From contig VWZL01003401.1 of NCBI GenBank assembly GCA_013396915.1, forward strand, positions 1,190,048 to 1,254,047: a stretch of DNA of 64,000 nt, read 5' to 3'. The position numbers and the translations under genes are program-made. This document shows, one piece after another, positions 23,851-37,329 of this stretch. Each line of letters opens with the position of its first letter. Within the stretch, counting starts at the first letter, position 1. The stretch is from Stercorarius parasiticus (lineage: Eukaryota > Chordata > Aves > Charadriiformes > Stercorariidae). Below the pieces are notes generated by a model. That model saw nothing but the letters and a program-made list of their open reading frames with translations. It was not told the origin of the DNA and did no database searches.

Positions 23851-26800
23851 TTGTCGTGTTCTGGTGTGGAGGGACCGGCACCGGGCTGCAGAGCTTGAGT
23901 TGTAGTTACTCTAGGGCAACGCTTATGTTTATAACTACATCAGTCTTTTTTTACTAAAAAAACCCCACCCCACAATCAAGTCATGCGAGAGAAGAAAAGG
24001 TAAGGGCAGCTGTAATTCCGAATGATGGGAACAGTGGGTGTAAGGCTGAGGAGTTAACATCCCATCTTGTTAAGGACTGCCGCACCACCAGTGCTCAGAC
24101 TTCAGACCACAGGTTGCAATTTCAAGCACTCTTTGGATCTAAATATTTTATTATTAACATTATTTCTTAAAGAGCAGGAAACCGGTGTAACAAGTGGAAC
24201 AGAAGGTTCTTCCAGCCTCTGCATGTGTGAGGTTCCAGCTTCTGGAACAGTAAATATTGTAGTTATATTGTATTTCCTCTCTTAATAGACTCCTCCTATC
24301 TTAATAGACTGTAGGTAGATTGTGCCCGTGCCTCACCAAATCAGACAGGTATCTCAGTGTACAGACAAATTAACAAAGCCAGTCTGTGTCCACTTTATAA
24401 GCTATAAAAAGAGACACTGATGTGCTGATTTTATAGTGACAAAGAGGTTATTTCCATTTCAAAGAAGAGGAAGGTGTCCCGTTAGCTCAGACTAATCAAT
24501 GGATTTTAAGACTGGATGCGTTCATGTTTATCTCAGAACAAAGTGTGAGGAGGAGATATGCATGTTTAGCACTACATAACTCATTTGCCATCTCCAGAGG
24601 CAGGACTGCTTTTCAGGAGTTTCCAAGCGTATTGCTAGAACTCAGTCCCAAAGCACAGGAAACATGGAGATGCAGCACAGAACAGGATGCTGGGACGTGT
24701 GTCAGGCAAAATATAAAATTCTAAACCAAGTCCCACATGAATTGCTTCAGAATGCTCTGTCACAAAGCTGTAGTGATTTTGCTTTTCGAGAAATAAAGGC
24801 ATTTTGCAGGCTGTACCACCCAAAATACCAATCTTTATTCTACACCAAGATGAAAGATCTTCTGAGAGCTACACAAAGCCTGAAGCGCTCATGAAGTAAC
24901 ATTTCCCTGGTTTTTATAAACACCTGATCATAGTCAAAGTCCAGTTCCTAACTATTAGAGGCATAGTCTATCTATAGGGTAACTATGGGAATAGTCATCA
25001 AATTAAGGGTCTTAGGTCTCTGAATATTCACTCGTTGTCTGCTGAAAGCCGATTACCAGAAGATGAGTTTTCATGGTTACAGAGATATGAGAAGAGAAAA
25101 AAGGAAACTGTGATTGACTTAAAATAAAAGAGGGGTGATGAAGCTGAGAACTTTCCTATTACTATTTTTCCTCGCAAAACATTTTGCTTTAGTTGTCACA
25201 GTCGAAATGAGATCACAAACAGGAAGGAAGGTCACCTTTTGGCTCAGGAAACATGCCTAACGCTACAAAAAGGTGAAGTTCCCTGTGAGAGGTCACATGA
25301 ATCATAGTGATAAAGTGAGGGCTCAGGTGGTTTCACCACCAGATCCCCTGGAGGAGATGCACAAGGAAGGGAATCCAGTTAGAGGTCTATGACAGCCAAA
25401 GCAAAGAACATCCTAGCGTAGAGCTGTCAGAGGTGGTTTCCATTATAAATCTCTCCCGCCTTGTTTGGGAGGAAAGGAAGTGATACAGCTGTTGCATGAT
25501 CCCATAGGGACGATAACCGGCTGTTGCAGGTTAAAGCAGCAGCTGAGACACGTTAAAGTAAAATCTGGGACAGATGAGAATGAGGGAATAACTATCAGAT
25601 GGCCTTTCCCATTCTCTCTACCCTGTGCACCTTACCTGAGGTCTGGAGCCACGTCTGCAAAGAATGAGGATGACGCACAGTTCTTGTAAGGTGACATGAA
25701 CCAACACAGCATTATACAGCTGCTAATTATTATTATATAGGGTGTTGCACTTTTGGCATTTCAACAAGTTTCAGTGAAAATGGGGATATCTTTCTTTTTG
25801 CTAAGAAACATTATTAAGTCTGTTCCTTTAATAGCGTTTTAAATAAAGAAAAATACAGAGGTTTTAAAACATTTGGCAAAAATGATGAATTATGGAAATA
25901 AAACTGGAAATTATGGAAAAAAACCATGCTTTTCTGAAATATTCCTGAAATACTAATGTGAATAAGGAAACATACTGGCAGCAAGGAAGAAGCACTAAAA
26001 ATATCTTAAGCCCAATATTTTCTTTGAAACTTTTGTCATTGGAAATGACAATTGTAATGCCTGTGTTACATTATATTTCTACAACCAACTCTCCCCATTC
26101 AGGAAAGCCGCAATATTATTGATTCCTCCTGAACACATAAATCATCTGCACAACTAGTTCTGAAATCTTTACTTTTTTTCAGCTGAAGTCTATAATGAAG
26201 TCTGCAAAAGATGTATCTGAGCAAGAGACCAGGACCCAATATATGGATTTTTCTACGAGATGAGAAACACTCTAATTGAGTTGAGAACTGTACAAAGTGA
26301 AGCACTGCTATCTGGTGGCCAAAAGGTACGTCTGATTTTTTTCTGTCAGAAAAGACAATATACTCTCTCAATTAAACATCCTTTGATAGCAGTTTGCTCT
26401 AACAGCTTTCACGATGCTGAGATACATTGTTAAATATTATTGTTAAATCCTCGTTGTTCTACTTCCTTTATTTTTTCTAGGTCAGAACAGTATTCAGCAC
26501 CTCTCCCAGTTAAATACATAATATTTGATGGAAAAGATTAACGAAGGGAGAAAACTACTTTGATCTTTTGGGTTAAATGTAAGTTCATCTGTATATTCCA
26601 CCAGTGACTTTGCAATAGTCAAAACTTTCAATCTAGTGATCAGAAGCAAAACTTGTGCTGCTTTGTATAATGCATTAATTAACAAGATCAGCCAAAATGA
26701 ATGGCAGAAAAAAAAAATTAGTCATCTCTAAAAGGAAGCAGAGAAGTAGTCTCCACAATGTATAAGTAATGTATTTAAATTTGGACAAGTTTTAGCAAAA

Positions 26801-28889
26801 TTAGTGTAGCCAGAGAATTGAGTGAAATTCATGAGGACTAAATTTAACTTAACCATTAATTTACTCTTGCCTTTTAGCTGCTAGACTTGATCCATCTAAG
26901 CTTAAATATTTTAGGAGCATCAATTGCCAATGAGAATCACTGGATCCTATGCTCCCAAACAGCTCTTCACTCTCCTTGGCTGTACATGGACTGGAACTTA
27001 TCCCATCCCAGGGTCTTCACCCATTTTAAGCTCATGCTAGAGTGCACTGCAGCTCTCAGTACTCACCTGGGTAATACCTAATTATGAGTCATTTTGGTTA
27101 GTGCCCATCTGTGACCATTTTATACATTTATATCTTAGTACCTGATCTTCTTTCAGAGGACAACTTTGAAGAGAGAAATCCAGCCTTCCAGTGTGTATCG
27201 CCTAGCCCGTATATGCAGATCTATGCTGACATCACCTGGTGATAAGTTTCTTTCATGTCCTTTTTTGCCATATGGATTTTGCCTTGAGAAAGTCACAGTT
27301 CAGTATTTTCTAATACACAGGAACGCTATTTTTTCATAAGCTGGGCCGGCCCTTCTCTTGCTACTTGTTTAGCAGAAAGGACCTGTCTTGCAGCAGCATC
27401 AGAGCTCCAGCCACATAATCAAAACTTGCCAGCTTTTTTGAAGCACCCTTCCTGACAGTTGTACATTCACTATCGTTGCAGAACAAGACAGAAATACTGT
27501 TGGGAGCTGCCTGGTTGAAACTGGTTGTAGACAACTGGACAAAGCTGTTTGGCACGTGTCTTAGGTAAGAGAACTTGGAATATGTATTGAGGAGTACATT
27601 CCCTCTTCCACTGGAGGGTTTATATTAAATTCGTGTTAGTAGAGCTTTTAATGGAAGGCATGACTGGTGGTACCGTAAATCTCCACTTGGTAATAAATGT
27701 TGATTGGATTCAACTATACATGTCTCCAGACATTGGCCTTGCTGACATGATCCAGACCCTCATTACACCAGGATTCCATCGGTGCTGCAGTTTCCTTTCT
27801 ATGTCTATCTGAGGCAAAAAGCATCAGGCTACTTAATTAGAGGTGTATGTAGTCATGGAAGTAAACAAAGCTATGATTTCCAGCCCTGGAATCATAAGCC
27901 TGGAAGACTGAGCAGAAGTGAAATTGTGATTCCAAAAAAAGTCTCAAGAAAAGTTTAAGAGCTGCTGCCCTAATACCCATGGATCTTTTGACTTCTGGGT
28001 AGACTTCAAGGGATGGTGTCAGCTTGCACAATTAGGTGTGGCTTCAGATCTGCTTAAAAGCACACCTTTCTCCCCAAGTCAAACAAACTCTGGGGTGACA
28101 TCAATATAAACAAATTTAATGGTAGCAGAGCCTGTTCTTTGGCCTTGAGGCCAACTGACATGTCTAGCCACGTCTATACTATTAAACTCTCGTAGCCTCC
28201 AGAAAAGGGTGGCTGATTCTAACCTGCCTATTGGTAGGTAGTTGTCCCTGGCCTGGGCCAACCCCTGAATCATGCTCAGGAGCTGTCTGGGATCATGCTA
28301 CTTGGTATGGGACAAAACCAAGACAGGGCTTTCCTTCAACTCATGAGGCATCACGTCAGACAACAGGCCCATAGACACAAAGAAGTAAAAATGATCGAAG
28401 GTAATTTTCTCCATCTTGATTTGAGGCAGGTTGAAACATGATTGCCAGAAAAAAAAAAACAGTGAAGGGTATTCCACAGCCCGTAGGCCTCCCATTTCTT
28501 TGCCAAACTATCTTTGCAGAACATTTCTCTTAATACAAAGTCTTCTTTGCTGCAAATTTAAAGTAATGAATTATTACATTGCCATAGTGAAGGGCACAGA
28601 TAATAATGATGGCCAGATTTGTAACGAAGTGTTTACCAGTTGAAAACATATCAACCACTTCGCACTGAGAGGAGGAAGGACAGCAGCTGTCTATAAGTGA
28701 GTATCCCTGGAAACCCTTGATAGATGATGAAGGGAAAGAAGTTCTTCTATGACGTAATTCATCTCGTTTCAACATAGACATCTGAAACAGATTAATCACA
28801 TCCTGGACATGCCTACATCTCTTCACTGGCTATCAAAAGAGTGTAGACTATTAGCTCAGACATTTGCCACTATATTTTCCCTTATTTTG
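23851..28889. other. Intergenic between CD24 and MTRES1, no gene seen
   Basis: AT-rich DNA with only short random open frames. A small duplication of TCTTAATAGACT occurs at 24279-24310. I see no exon or named repeat that I can support. Confidence 0.5.
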
Positions 28890-29235
28890 AGGAACAGGTT
28901 CAGTTCCTTCAACCTTTCTTCATAGGATTTCTATGCATTTTTGTCTCTTTCCTTTGTACTCTCTCAGATCTGTCTTCATTAGATCACGTTGTCCAAAGTA
29001 GCACACTCTACTCAAGCTGAGAGTTCAGCATTCAACATCTCCGTTGATGCAGCTTAGAAAGAATTTTGTCTTTTTTTTGCAACTTCATAATGTTTGTGGT
29101 CTGATGCAATTCTGAGATTATCTCACTCCATTTCGTGAACAATAGTGCAATGATATCACTTTTACCATCTCCTTGAATTTTCCTTCTATGATAAGACTTA
29201 TTACTAATTGCAATTAGTGCAACCAAGATCTTCTC
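28890..29235 (-). repeat. Old diverged CR1-like LINE (minus orientation)
   Basis: The words CCTTCAACCTTTCTTCATAG, TTTGTACTCTCTCAGATCTG and CTCCGTTGATGCAGCTTAGA occur in the order expected for an eroded CR1 read backwards. There is no coding capacity left. Confidence 0.65.
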
Positions 29236-32200
29236 ACCATTAGCTTGAGCGCTAGCTCTGTAAGTCTATGATTTCTCCCATTGGATATGATATTCTGTAT
29301 TACTTCTCTTATCAGTGGATGAAAATTTAGTTAGCTATCCTGATATTATACTAATACTTCATTCTGCTTCTTTCCAAACAAATGAAAAAATGATCATCCT
29401 TATTAGTAATTTTAACACCATAATTAGTTTATGACTGTTGGGATTTCCTCTATCCCTGACACATTTCAAGTCCTATGTTTTTAGCCCTGCCTACCAAGCA
29501 TTTTTTCTGATAACAGTGGAAGTCTTTATCTTATCTTGAGAAGCGTTGAAAATCTGTATCTTACAATTTGAATATAGTATGCTTCTATTTCCCGTTTTTG
29601 TTTGTTATTGTTTGCTTATTTTTGTACTTACTTACTGCATTCTCTTTGCCACTAGACGGGGCAGATTTTTACCCACAGTTATCAAAAAGATAGTCTATAT
29701 AAAAAGAGAGCTGCCTTACAGAGTACGCAGTTTCGGAATTCATTCCTAGTCATGACTGCTGCACGGCATCCTGAAAAGCTTTTTCTTTTGTAACCTTTTC
29801 TGGGTAATTTCTAGTTTGACTACAAGACAGGCAGAGAGAACTACAAAATAAGAATGAACCATAGAGAAATATGATGAACAGGAACAGAGAAAGTTGGAGC
29901 TGTTTATTTTAGAAGATAAAATAAGAACAAATATGATTAAAAGGTGTACAAATGGACAAGTTCTAGAAGGTAGATCAGCTCTTCTTCCCATTTCATCATA
30001 GGACAAGGGACCAGTCTAGGATTTGAAAAGATCAACTGCTGAAAGGAAACACGTATCGGGTATCACTAAGAGTGTTAAGACTTCATGTATCTTTTAGATG
30101 GTGAACTCTTTGTCATAGCGTATCATTAGGCAAGGCACACAGGAGGAGTGGTCACATAGTGATGAGAACATCCAGGGTTTAAATGACAAGTGTTGCAAGG
30201 GCACGCTTACCTGGGGGACAGATCATCCCAGGTCTTCCTACTGTGTGATTTACACATCTTTTATACCTCTGGAGCTGCACACTGTGGAAAGGACGAGCCT
30301 TTACACCAAACAATGATTATTCTGATATTCCATCCTTCCCTATTGCACCTTTATTTATGTTATTTCTTTTTTTGTATCAAAGGTGTATCGAAACCTACAG
30401 ATACATTTTTCTTTCCTAATGCAGTAATGTTTATAAATACTAATCAAGGCAACTTTTTCCCTTAGCCGTAACAGAAGCCGAAGTACTTTGAACAGCCTTT
30501 TTTCTGCTTTTAAAAGCAAACCTGAAACAAACCATAATTTAAAAAAAAAAAAACCAACACAAAACTTTAATTGTACACAGATGGAGGAACAATCTAACTT
30601 TCCTCATCGGAAATTAATTATGTTAGACTTGCATGCATATATCTTGAATTCATTACTATCAATTAGAGAAGAGAACATTGTATTCTAAATAGTAAAGCCA
30701 TTAATCTGATGAGAATATAGAGGAAACAGAGAAGTAAACAAATAATTCAAACTACTTAACATTTGCTCATGGAATGTGTAATTTTATGGCTAATAAGTAA
30801 GGTTCAAATAACAAACGCTTAATTGATTGCTTTTCCTTCCTAATGCATTTGCCACCCACTGTTAGTGGTAGCTACATAAATCCTAGAGCAGCAACCAAAA
30901 CAAGCAGAACCTGAGCATGTTCACTACAGAATGAATGAAAGCCTGAAAGCCTGGTTTAGGAAGCAGTGCATTAACTTTTCCTACCAAAAAAAATATCGTG
31001 TTTTAGATAACTGGCAAACAATAAAGTGAGGGAAAAACAAACAAACAAATCTCATTGCAAACCTTTCACCAGACCGGGGAGTTGAAGAATTAGCAGTGGA
31101 ACCGTGGAGCCTTTAATCTCTGAGTAGCTGGATTGAATACCAGGCTGACTGAGGGAAGTTACTCACTGATTTCCTCCCATTTCATAACCGCTGATGTAAC
31201 ATCGATTTTTCACTGGCAAGAAAGCTATGTGTTTCTGGTTTAGGTGGGTCACCATGCTCTGACTTATTAAGGTGGCCTCTATCAGCTTCTTTAGCACTGG
31301 TCAGAGCAGTCTGCACTGCCCACCTCCATTTTCTTTCTCATTATGGCACAGTGTGGCCTTCTACTGTAAAAGAGGATAGGCAAATTAGTCAGGTAGTGAA
31401 AAGGATGGGGTGAAAAAAAAAAAGTTACTTTAGCAAGTGCCTATTTTTCCATCACTTAAAGAAATATAAAACAACATCTGAAACTCATCCACCTTACCTT
31501 GCTCATCTAATTATCCATCTATAACGTCAAAGATGAGTTTTCAAGGAATAAGTGGGCTGCAACAAAGGTGCTTTGTGAGACCTTGCTTACTTCTGGAAAG
31601 GCATTCTCTGTGCAGGACGCCAAGGTGGCTGCAGGAAAAAGTAGGCAGAAGTTCATAATGCAGTTGTTATTGTAAGAAACGAAATAGCAATACAAAGAGT
31701 TGGTAACTGGAGAGACACAAAGCCAAGTTTCAGTGTACACGGGGGCTGCAGACATTAAAGGTATTCTAAAGAGAATAAACCCAATATTTTATAGTAAAAA
31801 TGGCACAGCAGATGATATAGGTAAATGTGTAAGAAAGAGAAACCAGTTTAGAGCAGTGTGCCAGATGAAAAAGCAGCAGTGGAAGGGCCAGGAAAAGAGC
31901 TTCTGCTGCATGAGAGATTAGGTTTCAGAGATGTGCTTTAGAGAAAGAGATGGTAGGATTATTTGGTCACAAACTGGATGCAAGTGACAAGCTGGAGGAA
32001 TTGTCTCCAGGCTATGGACTAAGAAAAAAGAACATCTAAGCATTTGCAATAGGTGTGTAACACTGGAAGAGGTGAATTAGCAGTCAGGGAGATTTAGCTC
32101 ATTATTCAAATGAATATGGGCAAACGTAAAGGTGGTGCTCACACGGGGACACTCTGTTTTCTCAGGCTGCATAAATATGCATAGAACACTGCCCAGCCAC

Positions 32201-35064
32201 CACCTCAGTGCACCTTGAAATAAGCAGTGTAATTTAAAAGGCGTGTGGTTCTAACAAGGTAATGCTGAAGCTAAATCTGCAGTGGCAAGTGATCTGGTGA
32301 GATGTGCATTGCAGAATGTTAGTCAGAGCTACTCACAGGGCTAGAATGGCAACATGGTGCTCCTGACTTTATTTTAAGATGCAATGAGTGTCAGCAGATC
32401 TGCTGCTGTCGCTTCACTGACCTTGCAGGAAAATAAAGGTAACAAAAAACCCTAGGGAGTGGGGAGGGAATTCCCGATTAGAGATTCCAACATACAGGTC
32501 AAAAGCTGTTAAGGATTTTCTCTCTGAGCTATCAAAACTAAAAGACTAATCTCCTTGTGAGTGAATGTCACAGGGATTGTATTGAAATATACAAAATGAA
32601 AACCGTAAACAAGAGAGGAATTACCCTTCCTAGACAGGAGACGATTCCGCTGAAAAAAAAATTAAGGAATTCTATGAGAATACATCATATATTCCCACAT
32701 AACCGTAGCTTCAAATCATTGTGGTCAGACTATAATTTCTCACTCAGACTTCAAAAGGATACACAGACCACTATTAATCTGCCAGAGAGAAATGATCACT
32801 GTTTCTTACCAAAGCTGAAACTTTTGACTGTGTCTTGCTGAGGTGTCATATGATTTAAAAAATAAAAAAAAAAAGCTTCAAATCACCTGAAAGCAGCTTT
32901 TAAAGAACACCTTGGTCAGATATATGTGTGACTAGCCTGTGTTTGAGCAAAGCCACTTGAGAGCCGCAGCCTGAGCTTGTGGCAGCTTTGAGAGGGAGCT
33001 ATTCACTGCCATCTAATGGTAAACTGGAAGAAGAGAAAAATTAGGCTCGTCTTCACCCCGTCTGCATGTTTCGGTTATAATTACAGTTTGATATAATTAA
33101 ACTGGGACCAATGAATATTAACCTCATTTTTGCCTTTTTCCTCATTAAAAAATGCACTTAATGACGTAGGTTGGGAGTTGCCAAGACCTCACACAACTGC
33201 AGTACAAATCTTAAAGACGAGTGCTTTCATGGCTCTTCTTACCCTGTGGCATGGAGGGAACCTGATGACAAGGAGACCCGTGTGACACTGAAGTTCCTCT
33301 ACAGTCCAGGGCTGAATGAATCCTAACGAAAACCGTGGTAAGGATCTGCTTTTGTGACCAAGACATAATAGTAACATGATGTACCTTCTAACTAGTACAA
33401 CTAGAACAGTCGCCCACGTAGCTGGGCTAGGAAATGAAGCAGGTGTGACAGAGGTGATGTCGCTGTTTGGAGTTGCACAATGATGAGATAAATCGGATGC
33501 ATGATGCCTGTTCATGACATCTGAGTTACATTTCCTCTATGGCTGGAGAGGGATCTGTTTGAGTGCCACACTATTAACTTTCTGCAAACTCTAAGACCCG
33601 CAGGAGAGGTTACCGAACGATGAATTGATTACTTTCTGGTTTTGTGAGGTGCCACTATATCATCATATTTGAAGAATATAAAAAAGTGACTTTCGGCACA
33701 TTCTTTACCTTGCCTTTCAACAGGAAGGTGCAGTAAAGATGTATAATGCCAGACTAACCTAGAAAGCCACTTATAAGTATAAACTTGTTTGCCAAGAGTA
33801 AGTTATCTTTACTCTCAGCAAAGTTAGAGCCTTATTTTAATCCTACATGAGGCAAATCAAGCTCTAAGAGCTGTGAAAAAAATGGGGTGTATAGCAAGCT
33901 AGGTTTGGGGTTTTTTTTGGTTGGGTTTGGGGTTTTTCTGCCCCATAGACAAGGTAGCATTTCTACTCGGGGAATCCCCTCTGTTCAGACATTCATTTCT
34001 GTTCTGACTCACTATGTGCCACTATGAATGCAAGAAAGTTACTCTTACCAAATTTAATTTTTTTTTTCCTCAATAAGGATTTATGTATATTTTAAGATAT
34101 ATAGGGGAAAGTACTAAAAAGCTAACAACAGCTATGTTTCCAACGGAAATTGGTCAGAATCTCACAGAACTGGGCACTGTGGCATTCAAAATACTTAAAG
34201 ACATTAAGGAGTTCGCAGCTTCCTTCTCGATAAGGTTTCTAGGGAGGGGAAATAGCTTTGCCAAGGAATTGCTTCATTACAAAATATCACTGACATAAAC
34301 CCCTGTAATTCAAATGTTTTATGACAAAGTTTATACAGGTGTAAAATTAAGCAATCACTTATAATGCCCGTGCTAATTGCACGGCTGCTGTGCAGCAGTA
34401 GCTCCACAGTTATATCACTTGCTGTACTTGCTGATAATTTTCCAAGGGAGGATTGGTCTGCCAGGCGAGGTGATGGCCGTTCTCAAGCAGAACTTCAAAG
34501 CTGAAGAGCTCTTCCATCCGCCAAAATTACCCTGAACCTCATACGGCCATTTACATCAGGGCAAGAAGCTGCCGGTCTGACGGAGCTGTGTTTTGTACCT
34601 GTTTTGTATGGATATAGAGAATTTCCCAAATGCTGAGCTGAGAGGTGTGTTCAGAAGCACTGAGAGAGGAGTGGTTGGTGCATAATGGAGAGAAAGCCGG
34701 GAGAAGATGGGAGGAGGGATGGACCTCTCCCAGTTTCTGAGCTCCGAAGAGAAGGGATTATGGATTACCACCAATAGTGGAGATGTGGAGTGGAAGAGGG
34801 AGATGTTATGCAAAGGAACGTAACAAAGATAAAGGCAGGGGAAACACAGGCCACAAAGGGATTTGGACCAGATCGTCATCGTGGCCAAGCCTTTCAAATT
34901 AATCTGTGGTCAGCAAACTTTTGCGTCTGCTGGAGGTCCTTCTCCAGTGAGGGATTTCCACTGATTTCTGGTTTGGGTGCATGGGCAGAGCCTGAGGGGG
35001 GCTGAAAAGGCAGGTTGGCCCTTGGCACCGCGGTCTGGTCTCATTGAAACACTTTGACGCGTAT
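29236..35064. other. Intergenic, 5' flank of MTRES1, no gene seen
   Basis: AT-rich unique DNA. Open frames (for example 32557-32841) show no recognisable domain. G/T-rich tracts lie at 33902-33940. Composition becomes richer in GC from about 34430 toward the MTRES1 island. Confidence 0.5.
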
Positions 35065-35182
35065 CGCAAAGGGGAGATTTGGGTCTCTTCAGTCTGGAAA
35101 AAAGACGGCTGAGGGGCGATCTTATCAATGCTTATAAATACTTAAAGGGTGGGTGTCAGGAGGATGGGGCCAGGCTCTTTCN
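35065..35182 (+). repeat. CR1 LINE fragment next to the MTRES1 island
   Basis: GGTCTCTTCAGTCTGGAAAA, GACGGCTGAGGGGCGATCTT and CAATGCTTATAAATACTTAA are CR1 ORF2-tail and 3' UTR blocks in plus orientation. The copy stops abruptly at an ambiguous base (35182), immediately before the GC-rich island, and lacks its 3' tail. Confidence 0.85.
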
Positions 35183-35840
35183 AACGTGATTCCTCCTGAG
35201 AGCTTCCAAAGTCAGACTTGGAGAGCGGCATCGGCGGTCGGGGTGGCAGAGCCCTGCCCGGCGGGGCTCGCCCGACCCCGCTCCACCAGGCCNNNNNNNN
35301 NNNNNNNNNNNNNNNNNNNNNNNNNNNNNNNNNNNNNNNNNNNNNNNNNNNNNNNNNNNNNNNNNNNNNNNNNNNNNGGCGGGGATCGGCGGGGGGGGGC
35401 CTGAGCGCCGCCGCCGGGGCTCCCCGGACCCGCCGACACCGAGGGCCCTAACTGCGGGTCAGGGACCGGCCCCGGGGCGGGAAGGTGTGTGTGTGGGGGG
35501 GACACTCCGCCACCACAGGCCGCGGAAGCTGGCGTGGACATGGCCGCCTGCTTTTGAACGGGCCTCCAGCCGTGTGTCCCCTCCCGAGAGGGCGGGCTGG
35601 GGGGTGAATGCCTGTCGCCGTTCAGGTTTCGTGAGGGGATGAGGCCGCCGTCCCAGTTGGCCGTCCTGGAAGCGGGGGTGGGGGAACGGGACGGGACACA
35701 CGCTGCCTTAGTGGCCGGTTGTACGGGGAACGAGGTAAAATAGCGCCTTAATAAGCAATAGTAATTGTTTGTGCGTTCAAATGACTCTTCTAGGAATTTG
35801 CCCCCAAACGGAGGAGAGGCGCAAGTCTTAGGTGAGGACT
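35183..35840 (+). promoter_or_regulatory. MTRES1: GC-rich island, probable MTRES1 promoter and 5' UTR exon
   Basis: A GC- and CpG-rich block 1.1-1.7 kb upstream of the first coding exon, interrupted by the 85-base gap. Plausible splice donors for a non-coding first exon are GAG|GTAAAA at about 35730 and TTAG|GTGAGG at about 35830. The start site may lie inside the gap. Long open frames here, including those running through N, are compositional. Confidence 0.65.
35293..35377. other. Assembly gap (85 N)
   Basis: A run of 85 undetermined bases inside the MTRES1 island, flanked by strongly G- and C-rich sequence. No gene content can be inferred for it. Confidence 0.99.
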
Positions 35841-36890
35841 GCACCATCCTACATTTTAAACTGTGTGTCATATATTTTAAGTTCACTTATTTACATAAAA
35901 AAATCAGGAAAAAAAAAAAGCCAAGGGGAGTTGTGGTTATTTTTATATGGCCGATAATTGCCCTCTTTGATCAGGGCTTTTTCCCCAACCGCAAAAACCA
36001 CCTCCTTCAGATTTCGGCAGAGTTCACTTGGGTGTGGGGAAAACAAGCGCCAGTCTTGTGAAGAAGCACGTGTTTCCACACATATAAGGCAATAATAAAA
36101 GCCAGCGCTCCACCTAGCTAGGAGGGACTGTAAATCAGTTTCTAAGAGCACTGGAAGACATTCTGGGGTTTTTGGGGGTGTTTCCACCTACTTGTCCCAG
36201 GTTGAAGACGGCTCCAGAAAGCAGCAGCACTGGGGACTTGTAGTACATGAGGCTGGTGTTGCTGGCGTCAGTCCTGTTGCAGTACATAGACCAGGGTTAT
36301 TTCTCCTAAATTCTACCATAATGCTATTTGCTATTTGGAGAAACAGGAGGGAACGTTGTGCGCCATTCTGCCACGCAGGAGTGTTGTGGTCCGAGCAGGG
36401 ACTAAAGTTAAGCAGCTCTTGACACTTCTGGGCTTACTTGCTTGTGGTATTGAGCAAGTTGCTTTTATTGAGAATAAGTCATGATAACTGGAGGTCTCCC
36501 TTATGCTTTTTACGACATAGTTAACTTCGTTTCTGTGTCTTTTGTGAATTGTATTTCAGATGTAGGGAGGAAAATGACACAAGTATGTTTGAACAGTTAA
36601 TATGAAAGACCAGGAAAGGAATTATGAATGGAGTATTCTGCTGGGTTTTTTTATTGTTTGCTTTTCATCTGGTGTTTTAGCTCTTTGTGATGGTGGACAG
36701 CGTATGAGAAAGGCAGATCATAAAGCCGGTATAGTCTTGTGCTTTTAGAAGATGAATTGCTTTATAGGGAACTAGATAACCATCTTTCTGTAGTAACTAT
36801 TATGCCATACCGGCGAAATCCTTCCAATAGCCAAAGCAGTTGCTCATTTTTACTTTTACATTTTACTTATGCATGTTTGTTTTATTTTAG
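35841..36890 (+). other. Probable MTRES1 intron 1
   Basis: AT-rich DNA between the GC-rich island and the acceptor TTTATTTTAG at 36881-36890. No coding signal seen. Small open frames around 35891-36187 look random. Confidence 0.55.
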
Positions 36891-36893
36891 GGT

Positions 36894-36902
36894 ATGCTAT
36901 GA
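36894..36902 (+). promoter_or_regulatory. Two-codon upstream ORF overlapping the MTRES1 start
   Basis: Just after the acceptor, ATG-CTA-TGA starts at 36894. Its TGA stop shares bases with the main start codon in an ATGA overlap (main ATG at 36899). Both ATGs have G at -3. Such minimal upstream ORFs can lower or couple initiation at the main ATG. The effect here is inferred. Confidence 0.55.
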
Positions 36903-37329
36903 CTGGCTTCAGACTCCCCATCGCTACTTTTAGGAAACTAAATGTCTGGTTTGGACTGTGGGAGAAATTCCCCTCTAATAAACTGTATCTCTCTTGGAGG
37001 AGAAGCGTATTCTGTACCTGTCAAGCAAGCACAGTAAACTACAGAAGATGTTTCAGCTTTTCCCCAGTAAAACTCAGTGCACTAAGACTTTCTCCAGAAT
37101 ATATCTCAGTACTTTCTCTGCGGAGCAAAAGTAACAAAAGCTCTAAAAGGAGCAGACAAACTGTACCAGAAGAAGAGGAAGAAGAGGATGAAGATGAAGA
37201 GGAAAGCGATTTGGAAGATGAATTTGAAAATGACCCCAACGTAGTAAAAGATTACAAGGATCTCGAAAAAGTAGTGCAGTCTCTTCGGTATGATGTGATC
37301 ATGAAAGCTGGTCTAGACATTGCAAGAAA
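36899..37329 (+). CDS. MTRES1: MTRES1 first coding exon
   Basis: The exon begins at 36891 after TTTATTTTAG. Coding starts at 36899 and ends at the donor AAA|GTAAGT with two bases of a split Asn codon. It encodes the presequence, the acidic tract (GAA/GAG/GAT codons at about 37169-37230) and the start of the conserved domain. Confidence 0.95.

Noticed and set aside
23281..23957. Several open frames of 115-177 codons on both strands, including a plus-strand Ala/Leu/Pro-rich start that looks like a signal peptide
   Set aside because: They overlap one another in a CpG-rich island, run through an ambiguous base and are low-complexity. The signal-like one is on the opposite strand to CD24 and is proline-rich.
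35153..35886. Open frames running through the N gap
   Set aside because: Translation of N creates false continuity, and the sequence is a promoter island.
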